From an uncultured Pelagibacteraceae bacterium (GTDB lineage Bacteria; Pseudomonadota; Alphaproteobacteria; Pelagibacterales; Pelagibacteraceae), in NCBI GenBank assembly GCA_902629575.1, contig CACORJ010000003.1, positions 1-64,000 on the forward strand: a DNA stretch of 64,000 nt. The letters run 5' to 3'. Position numbers and translations under genes: made by a program. The notes under the pieces are model-generated. The model was given only the letters and a program-made list of their open reading frames with translations, ran no database searches and was not told the DNA's origin. Positions 49,378 to 59,537 of this stretch are shown piece after piece (position 1 is the first letter of the stretch; every line of letters begins with the position of its first letter).

Positions 49378-50004
49378 ATGAATGAAAAAAATTCTTTAGG
49401 TCTAGATAAATGTTTTTTAGATATTAATGAACCATTTGAGCTATTTGAAAAATGGTTCGATGAGGCTCAAAAAAAAGAAATAAATGATCCAAATGCACTA
49501 GCTTTAGCAACCTGTTCAAAAAATGGTGTTCCCTCAGTTAGAATGGTCCTTTTAAAGGGCTTTAGTAAAGATGGATTTGTCTTTTATACAAATCTAAAAA
49601 GTCAAAAAGGAAATGAAATTAAAGAAAACCCCAATGTGTCAATGTGCTTTCATTGGAAAAGTCTGTTAAGACAGATAAGGATTAACGGCAAAGTAACAAA
49701 GGTTTCAAATCAAACTGCTGATGAATATTACAACACTAGAGCCTATGAAAGCAGAATAGGAGCTTGGGCCTCTAAACAAAGTTCTACTCTTAATAACAGA
49801 GAAGATCTATTGGATGCAATTAAGAGTTATAAAAAAAAATTTAAGGATGAAAATAAAGTTCCAAGACCAGATCATTGGTCTGGTTGGAGACTAAAACCAG
49901 AAAGCATTGAATTCTGGTTAGACGGGGATAATAGAATTCATGAAAGATTAAAATATTTATTAAATTCAAAAGGTATTTGGGAAAAAATTTTATTAAGCCC
50001 CTAA
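49378..50004 (+). CDS. pdxH: Pyridoxamine/pyridoxine 5'-phosphate oxidase
   Basis: A 208-residue FMN enzyme that makes pyridoxal phosphate. ALATCSKNGVPSVRMVLLKG near residue 41, FVFYTNLKSQKGNEIKENP, FHWKSLLRQIRINGKVTKVS near 96, and the C-terminal RPDHWSGWRLKPESIEFW followed by RIHER are the family marks. Its 3' end overlaps the converging polyprenyl synthase gene by four bases. Confidence 0.96.
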   Translation: MNEKNSLGLDKCFLDINEPFELFEKWFDEAQKKEINDPNALALATCSKNGVPSVRMVLLKGFSKDGFVFYTNLKSQKGNEIKENPNVSMCFHWKSLLRQIRINGKVTKVSNQTADEYYNTRAYESRIGAWASKQSSTLNNREDLLDAIKSYKKKFKDENKVPRPDHWSGWRLKPESIEFWLDGDNRIHERLKYLLNSKGIWEKILLSP

Positions 50005-51014
50005 AAACTTCTTACAAGACTAAATGAGGTTAAATCATTAAAAACATTTTTTTCTTCACAATCTTTAAAAATTGAAAGAGAGCTTGAAGCAAGATCAATA
50101 TAATGTTCAGCTTTTTTATAGCATTCATTAATAATATGATATTTTTTAATTAGATTTAAAATTATTTCTAGATCTTCATTGTCTCTCTCAAGTTTTTCAA
50201 AAATTTTGATTACGGTTTTTTTTTCAAGTTTATCTATTTTTTGAAAAAGTAAAATAATAGGAAGGGTAATTTTTCCTTCAAAGAAATCTTGACCTATTTT
50301 TTTTCCAAATATTTTTAAGTCAGAATTATAATCTAGTGTATCGTCTGCAATTTGAAATGTTAGACCAAGATTTTTTCCATAAAATGCTAGCGCTTCTTTT
50401 TTTTTTGTGTCAACCTCAGCTAAAATTGCTCCAACTTTAGTCGCTGCAGAAAATAATTCAGCTGTTTTGGCACTAATAATTTTAAGATAAGTTTCTTCGA
50501 GCATATCTATTTCACCTTTATGCTGCATCTGAAGTATTTCCCCTTGAGCTATTTTAGATGATGTTGCAGAAAGTAATTTTAAAACTTCGATATTTCCATC
50601 CTCAACCATCATTTCAAAACATCTACTTAATAGGTAATCACCAACTAAAACTGATGAGTGGTTGTTCCAGATTTTATTTAATGTTTTTTGTCCCCTTCTT
50701 ACTTGACCATTATCAATTACATCATCGTGCATTAGTGTAGCACTATGAATTAATTCTACACAAGCTGCGAGATTAACATCTCGAAATCCTTTCGTATAAC
50801 CACATAATTTAGCTGAGCCTAAAGTCAAAAGTGCTCTTAATCTTTTACCACCAGTTTTAATATGATAACCGGTCATCTTATTAGCTAATTCTACCTCACT
50901 TGATAGTTTAATTTTAATTTTTTCCTCCATTAATACCAACTTCTCCTCCACTGAATTTTTTAACTGGAAGTAGGAATTATTTATTTGATTCTTTAGTTTG
51001 ACGACTGTTCCCAT
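50001..51014 (-). CDS. ispB: Polyprenyl (octaprenyl-type) diphosphate synthase
   Basis: A 337-residue long-chain trans-prenyltransferase, probably making the ubiquinone side chain. GGKRLRALLTLGSAKLCGY near residue 55 binds IPP, the first Asp motif is SATLMHDDVIDNGQVRRGQK near 92, and the second is LTFQIADDTLDYNSD near 220. The second Asp pair and a small residue upstream of the first motif indicate a long product; exact chain length is not readable. It is divergent from the S49 peptidase gene. Confidence 0.9.
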   Translation of the reverse strand: MGTVVKLKNQINNSYFQLKNSVEEKLVLMEEKIKIKLSSEVELANKMTGYHIKTGGKRLRALLTLGSAKLCGYTKGFRDVNLAACVELIHSATLMHDDVIDNGQVRRGQKTLNKIWNNHSSVLVGDYLLSRCFEMMVEDGNIEVLKLLSATSSKIAQGEILQMQHKGEIDMLEETYLKIISAKTAELFSAATKVGAILAEVDTKKKEALAFYGKNLGLTFQIADDTLDYNSDLKIFGKKIGQDFFEGKITLPIILLFQKIDKLEKKTVIKIFEKLERDNEDLEIILNLIKKYHIINECYKKAEHYIDLASSSLSIFKDCEEKNVFNDLTSFSLVRSF

Positions 51015-51057
51015 GTGTTTAAACTAATACAAAAAATAAAATTTATTACTTATCAAT

Positions 51058-51085
51058 TGACGCACCTAAAACTTCAATTATAAGT
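51058..51085 (+). promoter_or_regulatory. Sigma-70-type promoter before the S49 peptidase-glyQS-ppdK run
   Basis: TTGACG (51058-51063), a 16-base spacer and TATAAG (51080-51085), each five of six to consensus, lie about 40 bases before the peptidase gene. The leader is too short for the tandem glycine riboswitch known from other SAR11 loci. Confidence 0.45.
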
Positions 51086-51124
51086 AGTCTTTATTATCAA
51101 TTAAAACTTATATAAAGATTTAGA

Positions 51125-51931
51125 ATGTTTTCTTTTTTCAAAAAAAAAAAAATAATTTGCCATATTAAATTAAATGGAATTATTGGGAATGTTGGAAAGT
51201 TTAAGCAAGGTATAGACTTTTCAGGGCAGGAGCAGATAATTGAAAAAGCGTTTTCACTCAAAAAAGCTAAATGTGTTGCAATTTCAATTAATTCACCTGG
51301 AGGCTCTCCAGTTCAATCTCATCTGATTTATAGTTTTATAAGGTACCATGCAAATAAAAATAACAAGAAAGTAATAATATTTGCTGAGGATGTTGCTGCA
51401 TCCGGGGGTTATTTAATTGCTTGTGCAGGTGACGAAATCTATGCAAATTCAAGTTCAATTATTGGATCTATTGGTGTTATTTATTCTTCATTTGGATTCA
51501 CAGAATTAATAAAAAAAATTGGAATTCAAAGACGTGTTCATACTGCAGGAAAAAACAAGAGCACGCTTGACCCTTTCCTTGAAGAAAAAAGTGAGGATAT
51601 TGAAAGACTAAAAAAAATTCAACTAGATTTACATCAAGATTTTATAAATGTTGTAGAACAAAGCAGAGGTGAAAAACTTCAGAAAAAAGATATTGAATTA
51701 TTTTCAGGAGAATTTTGGTCTGGTCAGAAAGCTAAACAATTAGGTTTAATAGATGGCATTGGAAATGCAAATGATATACTGAGAGAAAAATTTGGTGAGG
51801 ACATTGTAATAAAAAATTTCGAAAAATCTAAAGGTTGGTTAAGTAAAAAATTGTCATCATCAAATGATCATCTTGATCAATTAGCCAATATTTTAGATGA
51901 AAGATCTATTTGGCAGAGATATGGTTTATAA
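51125..51931 (+). CDS. S49 family peptidase (SppA/SohB-like)
   Basis: A 268-residue serine protease of the SppA family with a Ser-Lys dyad. [20 protein letters not shown] near residue 55, the nucleophile in [20 protein letters not shown] near 84 (Ser in AASGG), and the Lys in [11 protein letters not shown] near 140 are visible. It has no signal peptide or membrane helix; the protein starts with a basic, Phe-rich peptide that may only associate with the membrane. It probably degrades signal peptides or membrane fragments. It overlaps glyQ by 11 bases. Confidence 0.9.
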   Translation: MFSFFKKKKIICHIKLNGIIGNVGKFKQGIDFSGQEQIIEKAFSLKKAKCVAISINSPGGSPVQSHLIYSFIRYHANKNNKKVIIFAEDVAASGGYLIACAGDEIYANSSSIIGSIGVIYSSFGFTELIKKIGIQRRVHTAGKNKSTLDPFLEEKSEDIERLKKIQLDLHQDFINVVEQSRGEKLQKKDIELFSGEFWSGQKAKQLGLIDGIGNANDILREKFGEDIVIKNFEKSKGWLSKKLSSSNDHLDQLANILDERSIWQRYGL

Positions 51932-52799
51932 AAAAAAACAGAAGACAAAATCCCAATTTTTTCAAGATACAATATTAAATTTACAAAAATTTTGGAGTAA
52001 ACAGGGCTGTATGATATTACAACCATATGACATGGAAGTAGGAGCGGGAACTTTTCATCCAGCAACAACTCTGAGATCTCTTGGACCAAAACCTTGGAAA
52101 GCAGCCTATGTACAACCCTCAAGAAGACCGTCAGATGGTAGATACGGAGATAACCCAAATAGACTTCAACACTATTATCAATTTCAAGTGATAATTAAAC
52201 CTTCACCATTAAATATCAAAAAACTTTATTTAAATAGTTTGTCAGCGATTGGAATAAATCATAAGGAACATGATATCAGATTCGTAGAAGATGATTGGGA
52301 AAGTCCAACACTTGGGGCTGCTGGTCTTGGATGGGAGGTGTGGTGCGATGGAATGGAAATTACTCAGTTTACATATTTTCAAAAAATGGCTGGTTTTGAA
52401 TGTAAGCCAGTTTCAGTAGAACTAACTTATGGGCTTGAAAGAATTTGTATGTTTACACAACAAAAAAATGATGTTTACGACTTAATTTGGAATGACACTG
52501 GAGTAGAATATCGAGAGGTTTTTCATCAGGCAGAAAAAGAGTTTTCATCATATAATTTTGAACAAGCAAATACAGAAAATCTTTTTAGAATTTTTGATAT
52601 GTATGAAAATGAAGTCAAATCATTAGTTGAAAAAAAATTATCTTTGCCAGCTTATGACCAATGTTTAAAAGCAAGTCACACTTTTAATATATTAGATGCT
52701 CGTGGCGTCATTAGTGTAGCGCAAAGAGCTGAGTATATTAGCAGAATTAGAGAAATGACAAAATCAGCTGCAGAAATTTGGATTAAATCTCAAATATAG
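51921..52799 (+). CDS. glyQ: Glycyl-tRNA synthetase alpha subunit
   Basis: The catalytic alpha subunit of the bacterial heterotetrameric enzyme. [20 protein letters not shown] near residue 19 and [20 protein letters not shown] followed by QFQVI near 65, then [20 protein letters not shown], match GlyQ almost throughout. I chose ATG 51921 over an in-frame ATG at 51897, since it gives the usual N-terminal length and overlaps the upstream stop by only 11 bases. It is followed by glyS after one base. Confidence 0.96.
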   Translation: MVYKKKQKTKSQFFQDTILNLQKFWSKQGCMILQPYDMEVGAGTFHPATTLRSLGPKPWKAAYVQPSRRPSDGRYGDNPNRLQHYYQFQVIIKPSPLNIKKLYLNSLSAIGINHKEHDIRFVEDDWESPTLGAAGLGWEVWCDGMEITQFTYFQKMAGFECKPVSVELTYGLERICMFTQQKNDVYDLIWNDTGVEYREVFHQAEKEFSSYNFEQANTENLFRIFDMYENEVKSLVEKKLSLPAYDQCLKASHTFNILDARGVISVAQRAEYISRIREMTKSAAEIWIKSQI

Positions 52800-52800
52800 A

Positions 52801-54873
52801 ATGGCAGAGTTTTTTTTAGAACTTTTTAGTGAGGAAATTCCATCTAGTCTTCAAAAAAATTTAAGAAGTAAAATTTTTGAGGATTTTAATAATCTTTTTG
52901 ATGAAAATTTAATAAAATCAAAAAAAAGCTTTTCATTGTCAACTCCTAATCGAATGGTATTAGTATTTGAAGGTTTAGATAAAGTTATCAAAATTAAACC
53001 AGAGGAAATTAAAGGTCCAAAAACGAGCGCCCCAAAAGATGCATTGAAAGGTTTCTTAAGATCTAAAAAGATAGAAGAAAAAGATTTGTATAAGAAATTT
53101 CTAGAAAAAGATGAATTTTATTTTTTTAAGACTAAATCAAAATTATTAAAAACCCATGACTTATTAGAAGAATTTATTCCTAAAATTTTGGGAAATTATC
53201 AATGGAAAAAGTCAATGAAGTGGAGTGAATTTGATTTGAAATGGGGCAGACCATTAAAATCAATTTTATGTGTCTTTGATAAAAAGACAGTTAATTTTAG
53301 TTTTCATCATCTTGTTTCATCAAATTCAACCTTTATTGATAAGAACTTGGAGGATAAAAAGAAAGTTTTTCAAAAGTTTAATGCATACGAAAAATTTTTT
53401 GAAAAACAGGGGGTTTATATAAATCAGAATAAAAGGTTAAAAATAATAAATCAGTATTTTTCAAGTATATTAAGAAAAAAAAGTCTTCGAATTAGTGAAA
53501 ATCCTAAACTTATTGACGAAGTAGTGAATATAGTAGATAGCCCTAATGTCTTAATATGTAAGTTTAACGATAAATTTTTATCAATTCCTAAAGAAATTTT
53601 AATACTAGCGATGGAATCTCATCAAAAATATTTTCCAACTTTTAATACTAAAAATGAAATTACAAATGAATTCATAATAGTAACAAATAAGAAAGATAAA
53701 AAAGGATTAATCAAATCTGGAAATGAGAGAGTTATCGAATCAAGATTAAGAGACGCTGAATTTTTTTGGAATAAAGATAAAACACAAAATTTAGTAAAAA
53801 AAGTAACTCAATTAAAATCTATGAACTTTTTTAAGGGACTTGGATCATATTTTGACAAAGTACAACGAATGAGGAAGCTTGGCGGTATGATTTCTGATGA
53901 GTTATTGATAAGCAAAGAGAAAGTTGAATTATCAGCTTCGATCTGCAAAACTGATTTAACTTCTGAACTTGTAGGTGAATTCCCAGAATTGCAAGGAATC
54001 ATGGGAGGATATTTTTCAACTTTTCAAGGTATTGATAAAGATATTTCTCTAGCTATATCAGAGCAATATCTACCTATTGGTTTAAATTCAAAGGCTCCAA
54101 AAAAACCATTTAGTGTTGCTTTATCAATTATAGATAAAATTGATACCTTAGTAGGTTTTTTTGGAATAAATGAAAAGCCTACCAGTTCAAAAGATCCATT
54201 TGCATTAAGAAGAACTGCGCTTGGGGTTATTAGAACAGTAGTAGAAAATAAAAAAGATTTAAAGATAAATGATTTAATAAATTACAATATTAGGTTATAT
54301 GAGGAACAAGATTTTCATCTTGTAAATGTTAATTTATATAAAGATTTAACTAATTTCTTAACTGATCGATATAAATATTATCTTAAAGAAAAAGAGATTC
54401 GTAATGATATAGTTAATGCATCAATATCAACGTTTTCTCTTAATCAATTATCATCATTATTTGAAAAAGCAAGATGTTTGAATAAAATTATAAATAATCA
54501 AATTGGTGAAGATATTACATCAAGTTATAAAAGAGCTTCAAGTATTCTAGAGAGTGAAATTAAAATTAGTAATATTGAATTAAGCAATACAGCTGATCCT
54601 GGCATCTTTAAAAATGATTTTGAAAAAAACTTATATAAAAGAATTAATTTAATAAGAAAATATTATTCTGGAATTAATTACGATGAAAATTATGAAAAAA
54701 CTTTATTAATCCTTGCTGAGGCTAAAAAGGATGTATATGAATTTTTTGATAATGTGAAAGTGAATGAAAATAATGATGATTTAAGAAAAAATCGATTGGA
54801 ACTTATAAATATGTTATGTAAAACGTTTCAAAATTTTATAAATTTTCAATTATTAAAAACAAATAATGAATAA
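52801..54873 (+). CDS. glyS: Glycyl-tRNA synthetase beta subunit
   Basis: A 690-residue beta subunit, which recognises tRNA-Gly. MAEFFLELFSEEIPSSLQKN at the start, RMVLVFEGLDKVIKIKPEEI with the GPKTSAPKDALKGF segment near residue 75, SMKWSEFDLKWGRPLKSILC near 140, and ESRLRDAEFFWNKDK near 318 fit the family. A C-terminal anticodon-binding domain follows. Length is usual. It overlaps ppdK by eight bases. Confidence 0.96.
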   Translation: MAEFFLELFSEEIPSSLQKNLRSKIFEDFNNLFDENLIKSKKSFSLSTPNRMVLVFEGLDKVIKIKPEEIKGPKTSAPKDALKGFLRSKKIEEKDLYKKFLEKDEFYFFKTKSKLLKTHDLLEEFIPKILGNYQWKKSMKWSEFDLKWGRPLKSILCVFDKKTVNFSFHHLVSSNSTFIDKNLEDKKKVFQKFNAYEKFFEKQGVYINQNKRLKIINQYFSSILRKKSLRISENPKLIDEVVNIVDSPNVLICKFNDKFLSIPKEILILAMESHQKYFPTFNTKNEITNEFIIVTNKKDKKGLIKSGNERVIESRLRDAEFFWNKDKTQNLVKKVTQLKSMNFFKGLGSYFDKVQRMRKLGGMISDELLISKEKVELSASICKTDLTSELVGEFPELQGIMGGYFSTFQGIDKDISLAISEQYLPIGLNSKAPKKPFSVALSIIDKIDTLVGFFGINEKPTSSKDPFALRRTALGVIRTVVENKKDLKINDLINYNIRLYEEQDFHLVNVNLYKDLTNFLTDRYKYYLKEKEIRNDIVNASISTFSLNQLSSLFEKARCLNKIINNQIGEDITSSYKRASSILESEIKISNIELSNTADPGIFKNDFEKNLYKRINLIRKYYSGINYDENYEKTLLILAEAKKDVYEFFDNVKVNENNDDLRKNRLELINMLCKTFQNFINFQLLKTNNE

Positions 54874-57529
54874 ATTAATCTTAAATTTTCGCTCAAATGA
54901 AATAAAAAAAATTAAAAATCCTATAAATTTTTTAGGTGGTAAAGGTGCAAATTTATCAGAGATGGGTAGTATAGGGTTACCAGTACCACCAGGTTTTACA
55001 ATTTCAACAAAAGTTTGTGAAATATTTTACAAAGAAAAAAGAAAACTAAACTCAAAATTGATAAATCAGATTAAACAAGAACTTAAAATTATTGAAAAAG
55101 ATGTTGCTAAAAAGTTTGGGGATTTAAAAAATCCGCTTCTTCTATCTGTAAGGTCTGGAGCAAGAGTTTCAATGCCTGGCATGATGGATACAATTTTAAA
55201 TCTTGGTCTTAACGATAAAACTGTTGTTGCTCTTGCTCAAAAAACTTCTAATGGCAGATTCGCTAAAGACAGTTATAGAAGATTTATTCAAATGTACGCT
55301 AACGTGGTTTTGGGTGTAGAAAGCTATCATTTTGAGGAATTAATCGAGAATTATAAATTAACAAAAGGTGTTTTATTAGATACTGATCTAGACGAAGAGG
55401 ATTGGGATGGTTTAATTACGGATTTTAAAAAAACTGTAAAAGAAAAAACTAAAAAAGATTTTCCTCAAGATGTTTATCAGCAATTGTTTGGCGCAATTAG
55501 TGCTGTATTTATTTCTTGGGAAAGTAATCGTGCAAAAGTTTACAGAAAATTAAATCAAATTCCAGCTGAATGGGGCACAGCGGTAAATGTTCAATCTATG
55601 GTTTTTGGTAATATGGGTAATAACTGTGCTACTGGTGTTGTATTTACAAGAAATCCCTCAGATGGATCAAATAATATTTATGGCGAGTATCTAATTAATG
55701 CACAAGGTGAAGATGTTGTTGCTGGAACTAGAACACCCCAATTCATAACAAAAAAAGCAAAAAAAGACGCAAAGGCTCAAGAGGAGTCGATGGAGGAGAT
55801 GATGCCAAATTTATTTTCTGAATTAAAAAAAATTTTAAAGAAGTTAGAAAAACATTATAAAGACATGCAAGATGTAGAGTTTACAGTAGAAAACAATAAA
55901 CTTTGGATATTACAAACTCGCTCAGGAAAAAGAACTTCAAAATCTGCAGTTAAGATTGCAGTAGATATGGTTAGAGAAAAACTTATTTCAAAAAAAGAGG
56001 CTATTCTCAGAATTGATCCTAATTCTTTAGATACATTATTACATCCAACATTGAATCAAAAAAGCACAATTGAAGTAATTGCAAATGGTCTTCCAGCTTC
56101 TCCAGGTGCTGCAAGCGGTAAAGTAGTTTTTACTTCTGAAGAGGCAGAGAGATTAAATAATATGATGCAAGATACAATTTTAGTTAGAGTTGAAACATCA
56201 CCAGAAGATATTCAAGGTATGCATGCTGCAAAGGGAATTTTAACTTCAAGAGGTGGAATGACTAGTCATGCAGCAGTAGTTGCAAGAGGTATGGGTAGGC
56301 CTTGTGTTTCTGGTACTAGTGAAATTGATATTAATTATGATCAAAAATTTTTTAAAACATCGTCTACAGAGGTAAAAGAAGGAGATACAATTACTATTGA
56401 TGGCTCTACTGGTAGAATAATTTTAGGTAATGTACCGACTGTAAAACCGGAAATTTCAGGAGATTTTTCAAAACTTATGAGTTGGGCTGATAATATCAGA
56501 AAACTGAGGGTAAGAACAAACGCTGATACTCCTTTAGATACAAAAACAGCAAGAGATTTTGGTGCTGAGGGGATAGGTCTTTGCCGAACAGAACATATGT
56601 TTTTTGATGAGGAAAGAATTTTATCAGTAAGAGAAATGATTTTATCAAAAACGCCGCAAGATAGAGCAAAAGCTTTGGCTAAACTGTTACCACATCAAAA
56701 AAAAGATTTTATAAAAATTTTTAAGATTATGCATAGTTTACCAGTAACGGTAAGATTGCTAGATCCACCATTACATGAGTTTTTACCTAATACAGATAAA
56801 GAAATTTTAGAAATAGCAAAAGTAGTTGGAGTTGATATAAAAGAGGTCAAATCAAGAATATCTGATCTCTATGAGCAAAATCCAATGCTAGGACATAGAG
56901 GATGTAGATTAGGAATATCTTATCCAGAGATATATGAAATGCAATGTAGAGCAATATTTGAAGCCTTAGTTGAATTAAAAAAAAAAAGAATAAAAGCTGC
57001 TTTTCCGGAAATTATGATACCTCTCGTTTCAACAGAGGTCGAAATAAAAATAATGAAAGATTTAGTAGATACTATTGCAAAAAAAGTGCAAAGAGAAAAT
57101 AAAATGAAAATAAATTATTTAGTTGGGACAATGATAGAGCTTCCAAGAGCAGCAATTAAAGCAAAAGATATTGCTAAACATGCTGAATTTTTTAGTTTTG
57201 GCACAAATGATTTAACGCAAACGACATTTGGAATAAGTAGAGATGACAGTGGAAAATTTTTGAATGACTATATTGAGAATAAAATTTTTTCAATTGATCC
57301 ATTTATATCAATTGATGATGGTGTAAAAGATCTAATTGAGATTGCAGTTTTAAAAGGAAAAAAACAAAATAAAAATTTAAAATTAGGAATTTGCGGAGAA
57401 CATGGTGGCGATCCAAAAAGTATATCCTTTTGTTCTAAAGCAGGTTTAGATTATGTATCATGCTCACCTTATAGGGTCCCGATTGCAAGACTTTCAGCGG
57501 CTCAAGCTGAAATAGATAAAATTAAATAA
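54866..57529 (+). CDS. ppdK: Pyruvate, phosphate dikinase
   Basis: An 887-residue enzyme interconverting pyruvate + ATP + Pi with PEP + AMP + PPi. The N-terminal ATP-grasp domain has FLGGKGANLSEMGSIGLPVP near residue 25, the phosphohistidine domain has TSRGGMTSHAAVVARGMGRP near 462, and the C-terminal barrel has GAEGIGLCRTEHMFF near 570 and a catalytic Cys in LGICGEHGGDP near 842. It allows gluconeogenesis from pyruvate and fits the class I aldolase and gap/pgk genes in this window. Co-transcription with glyQS is indicated by the overlap. Confidence 0.97.
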   Translation: MNKLILNFRSNEIKKIKNPINFLGGKGANLSEMGSIGLPVPPGFTISTKVCEIFYKEKRKLNSKLINQIKQELKIIEKDVAKKFGDLKNPLLLSVRSGARVSMPGMMDTILNLGLNDKTVVALAQKTSNGRFAKDSYRRFIQMYANVVLGVESYHFEELIENYKLTKGVLLDTDLDEEDWDGLITDFKKTVKEKTKKDFPQDVYQQLFGAISAVFISWESNRAKVYRKLNQIPAEWGTAVNVQSMVFGNMGNNCATGVVFTRNPSDGSNNIYGEYLINAQGEDVVAGTRTPQFITKKAKKDAKAQEESMEEMMPNLFSELKKILKKLEKHYKDMQDVEFTVENNKLWILQTRSGKRTSKSAVKIAVDMVREKLISKKEAILRIDPNSLDTLLHPTLNQKSTIEVIANGLPASPGAASGKVVFTSEEAERLNNMMQDTILVRVETSPEDIQGMHAAKGILTSRGGMTSHAAVVARGMGRPCVSGTSEIDINYDQKFFKTSSTEVKEGDTITIDGSTGRIILGNVPTVKPEISGDFSKLMSWADNIRKLRVRTNADTPLDTKTARDFGAEGIGLCRTEHMFFDEERILSVREMILSKTPQDRAKALAKLLPHQKKDFIKIFKIMHSLPVTVRLLDPPLHEFLPNTDKEILEIAKVVGVDIKEVKSRISDLYEQNPMLGHRGCRLGISYPEIYEMQCRAIFEALVELKKKRIKAAFPEIMIPLVSTEVEIKIMKDLVDTIAKKVQRENKMKINYLVGTMIELPRAAIKAKDIAKHAEFFSFGTNDLTQTTFGISRDDSGKFLNDYIENKIFSIDPFISIDDGVKDLIEIAVLKGKKQNKNLKLGICGEHGGDPKSISFCSKAGLDYVSCSPYRVPIARLSAAQAEIDKIK

Positions 57530-57638
57530 AAGATTGTAATATTTAGAGCCCTTTTAAAAAAATTTTAATTAAATCATTACTTCTAATTAATAGAAATTTG
57601 AAAATTTCTTTATAGAAAATTTGATATCATCAAGGTCT

Positions 57639-58538
57639 TTATTTAGGAAATTTATAATTTTTACTTTCATTTTTCCATCTCTTCAAAAAATTAATTACTT
57701 TTAAATAATTATCAAATTTATAATTTTGATTAAAATTTCCACTATTTTTAAAAATTAAAACAATATCATTTTCATCAAAATACCTATTATTTTTGATTAA
57801 TTCAAAACCACAAACTTTAAAAATATTACACAAGGAATTAAAGCTCCAGTGCCAAGGATGTGTATGACCCACATCCAACTTTGAAACAAAATAATTATTG
57901 ATTAGTTTTTTAAAAGGAACAAGAAATCTAGAGCTTTCAGCAACGATCAAATATCCATTTTTTTTTATATTATTTGAGATTGAATTTATTATTTTTAGTG
58001 GTTCAGAGCAGTTACATAATGTCCAAGTTAAAATACCCACATCTACCTTTTTAATCATAGAAAAATCCTCAATATTTGATTGATATAATTTAGGTAACTT
58101 GATTTTTTCTTTTTTAAACCTCTTTTTGATTAATAAAATATTTCTTTTTGAATATTCCACACCATTCAAATCACTTACTTTAAAATATTTTCGGGCTTTG
58201 ATAAGTAAACCACCTTCTCCACAAGCAAAATCAATAATCTTTTTATTTTTAAAATTTATAAATCTATTCGCAAAATCGAGAACAAAATAATGTCTTGCAC
58301 TCATACCTGGGAAATCATCAGTATAATTATTATTTTTTGGATCGTTTTTTCTATTATAAATTCTATTACTCCATTCATTTAATACTTCTGATGAACTTTT
58401 AAATTTGTTATGAAAAATCAAACCTGTTTTTTTAGAAACGCAAACATTAGTTTTTGAAATTTTTTTTAAAAAATCTAATTTAATAAAATCTTTTGATTTA
58501 TTTTTAAAAGTGAAGTCTTTGATAATATATTCTTTCAT
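57639..58538 (-). CDS. Class I SAM-dependent methyltransferase (hypothetical target)
   Basis: A 299-residue protein with the SAM-binding motif KKIIDFACGEGGLLIKARKY near residue 95, ELNGVEYSK-like acidic loop (DLNGVEYSKRNILLIKKRF), then DVGILTWTLCNCSEPLKIIN as motif post I-II. An N-terminal 60-residue segment with KKTGLIFHNKF resembles the substrate-side region of methyltransferases acting on sugars. It sits beside the formyltransferase gene, pointing away from it, in a very AT-rich patch next to the tmRNA gene. A role in modifying surface sugars is likely but inferred. Confidence 0.7.
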   Translation of the reverse strand: MKEYIIKDFTFKNKSKDFIKLDFLKKISKTNVCVSKKTGLIFHNKFKSSSEVLNEWSNRIYNRKNDPKNNNYTDDFPGMSARHYFVLDFANRFINFKNKKIIDFACGEGGLLIKARKYFKVSDLNGVEYSKRNILLIKKRFKKEKIKLPKLYQSNIEDFSMIKKVDVGILTWTLCNCSEPLKIINSISNNIKKNGYLIVAESSRFLVPFKKLINNYFVSKLDVGHTHPWHWSFNSLCNIFKVCGFELIKNNRYFDENDIVLIFKNSGNFNQNYKFDNYLKVINFLKRWKNESKNYKFPK

Positions 58539-58660
58539 TCAATTATATTAGTTAGTTTTTTTTAAAAAATCTAATTAATTTATTATAACTTAATTTATTA
58601 GAGACAAGATTTTTTTACCTTTTTATAGTTTTTAGATTTTTTTATGGTATGTAATTATTA

Positions 58661-59524
58661 ATGAAATTTACCTATTACTCAAAAAAAAATAATTTAGATC
58701 AAATAAACATTACTTTATTTACAAATAACCTAAGAGGTATAGCTTGCTTAAAATATTTAAATATAAAAAAAGTCAAAATTCAAAACATCATAATTTCAAA
58801 AAAAAATCTAAATACTAAAGTTATTGATTTTCTAAATAAAAATAATATTAAATTTATAACTATAAAAAACTTAAAATCCCAAAAAATACTAAAAACATTA
58901 AAAAATACAGATTTAGGTTTAGTCTGTGGGTTTCCTCATATTTTTAAAAAATCGCATTTTGATATACCAAAATATGGTTTAATTAATTTACACGCTGGCA
59001 AACTTCCACAATATAGAGGTGGAAGTCCACTTAATTGGCAGATTATTAATAATGAAAAATATTTTGGTATATCGGTTATTAAAATAGATAAAGGTATCGA
59101 CAGTGGAGATATAATTTTTGAGAAGAAATTTAAACTTTTAAGTAAATATAAAATTGAGGACCTACATAGAATTGCAAATAATTTTTTCCCTGCTCTTCTT
59201 TATAAATCAATTTTTAAATTAATTTCGAAAAAAAAACTAAAAAAACAAAATAGACAAAAAGCAAAATATTATAGGCAGAGAAAACCCGAAGATAGTTTAA
59301 TTTCTCCATCTAGAATCACATTTAAAAAATTAACTTTATTATTAAGAGCTATGTCAAATTCATATCCAAATCCATTTTTTATGCTTAAGGGTAAAAAAAT
59401 TATTATAAAAAAAATAAAAATTTCAAAATTAAAGTTAGATTTTAAAAACAAAAATATTTTAGTAAGCTTAAATAAAACATTTTTAAAATTGAAAGATAAA
59501 CAAGTTCAAATAATCAATATATAA
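58661..59524 (+). CDS. Formyltransferase-family protein (sugar N-formyltransferase-like)
   Basis: A 287-residue protein whose central region matches the 10-formyl-THF-dependent transferase fold. GLINLHAGKLPQYRGGSPLN near residue 107 carries the Asn-His pair, and IDKGIDSGDIIFEKKF near 145 supplies the catalytic Asp. The N-terminal part lacks the start of methionyl-tRNA formyltransferase, and the C-terminal OB-like domain is short and very Lys/Ile-rich. It therefore fits amino-sugar formyltransferases of O-antigen loci better than Fmt. It converges with the tmRNA gene. Substrate unknown. Confidence 0.7.
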   Translation: MKFTYYSKKNNLDQINITLFTNNLRGIACLKYLNIKKVKIQNIIISKKNLNTKVIDFLNKNNIKFITIKNLKSQKILKTLKNTDLGLVCGFPHIFKKSHFDIPKYGLINLHAGKLPQYRGGSPLNWQIINNEKYFGISVIKIDKGIDSGDIIFEKKFKLLSKYKIEDLHRIANNFFPALLYKSIFKLISKKKLKKQNRQKAKYYRQRKPEDSLISPSRITFKKLTLLLRAMSNSYPNPFFMLKGKKIIIKKIKISKLKLDFKNKNILVSLNKTFLKLKDKQVQIINI

Positions 59525-59537
59525 AAATTATAGCTTG

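Noticed and set aside
51086-51124. Glycine riboswitch before the glyQS region
   Set aside because: The leader is about 35 bases, too short for a glycine aptamer, and no aptamer core was seen.
57540-57640. Direct repeat of the tmRNA or tRNA 3' end marking an inserted island
   Set aside because: No copy of the tmRNA or tRNA-Arg 3' sequence was found on the far side of either candidate island.
58661-59524. Methionyl-tRNA formyltransferase (fmt)
   Set aside because: Only the formyl-transfer core matches. The N-terminal and C-terminal domains and the context fit a sugar formyltransferase better.
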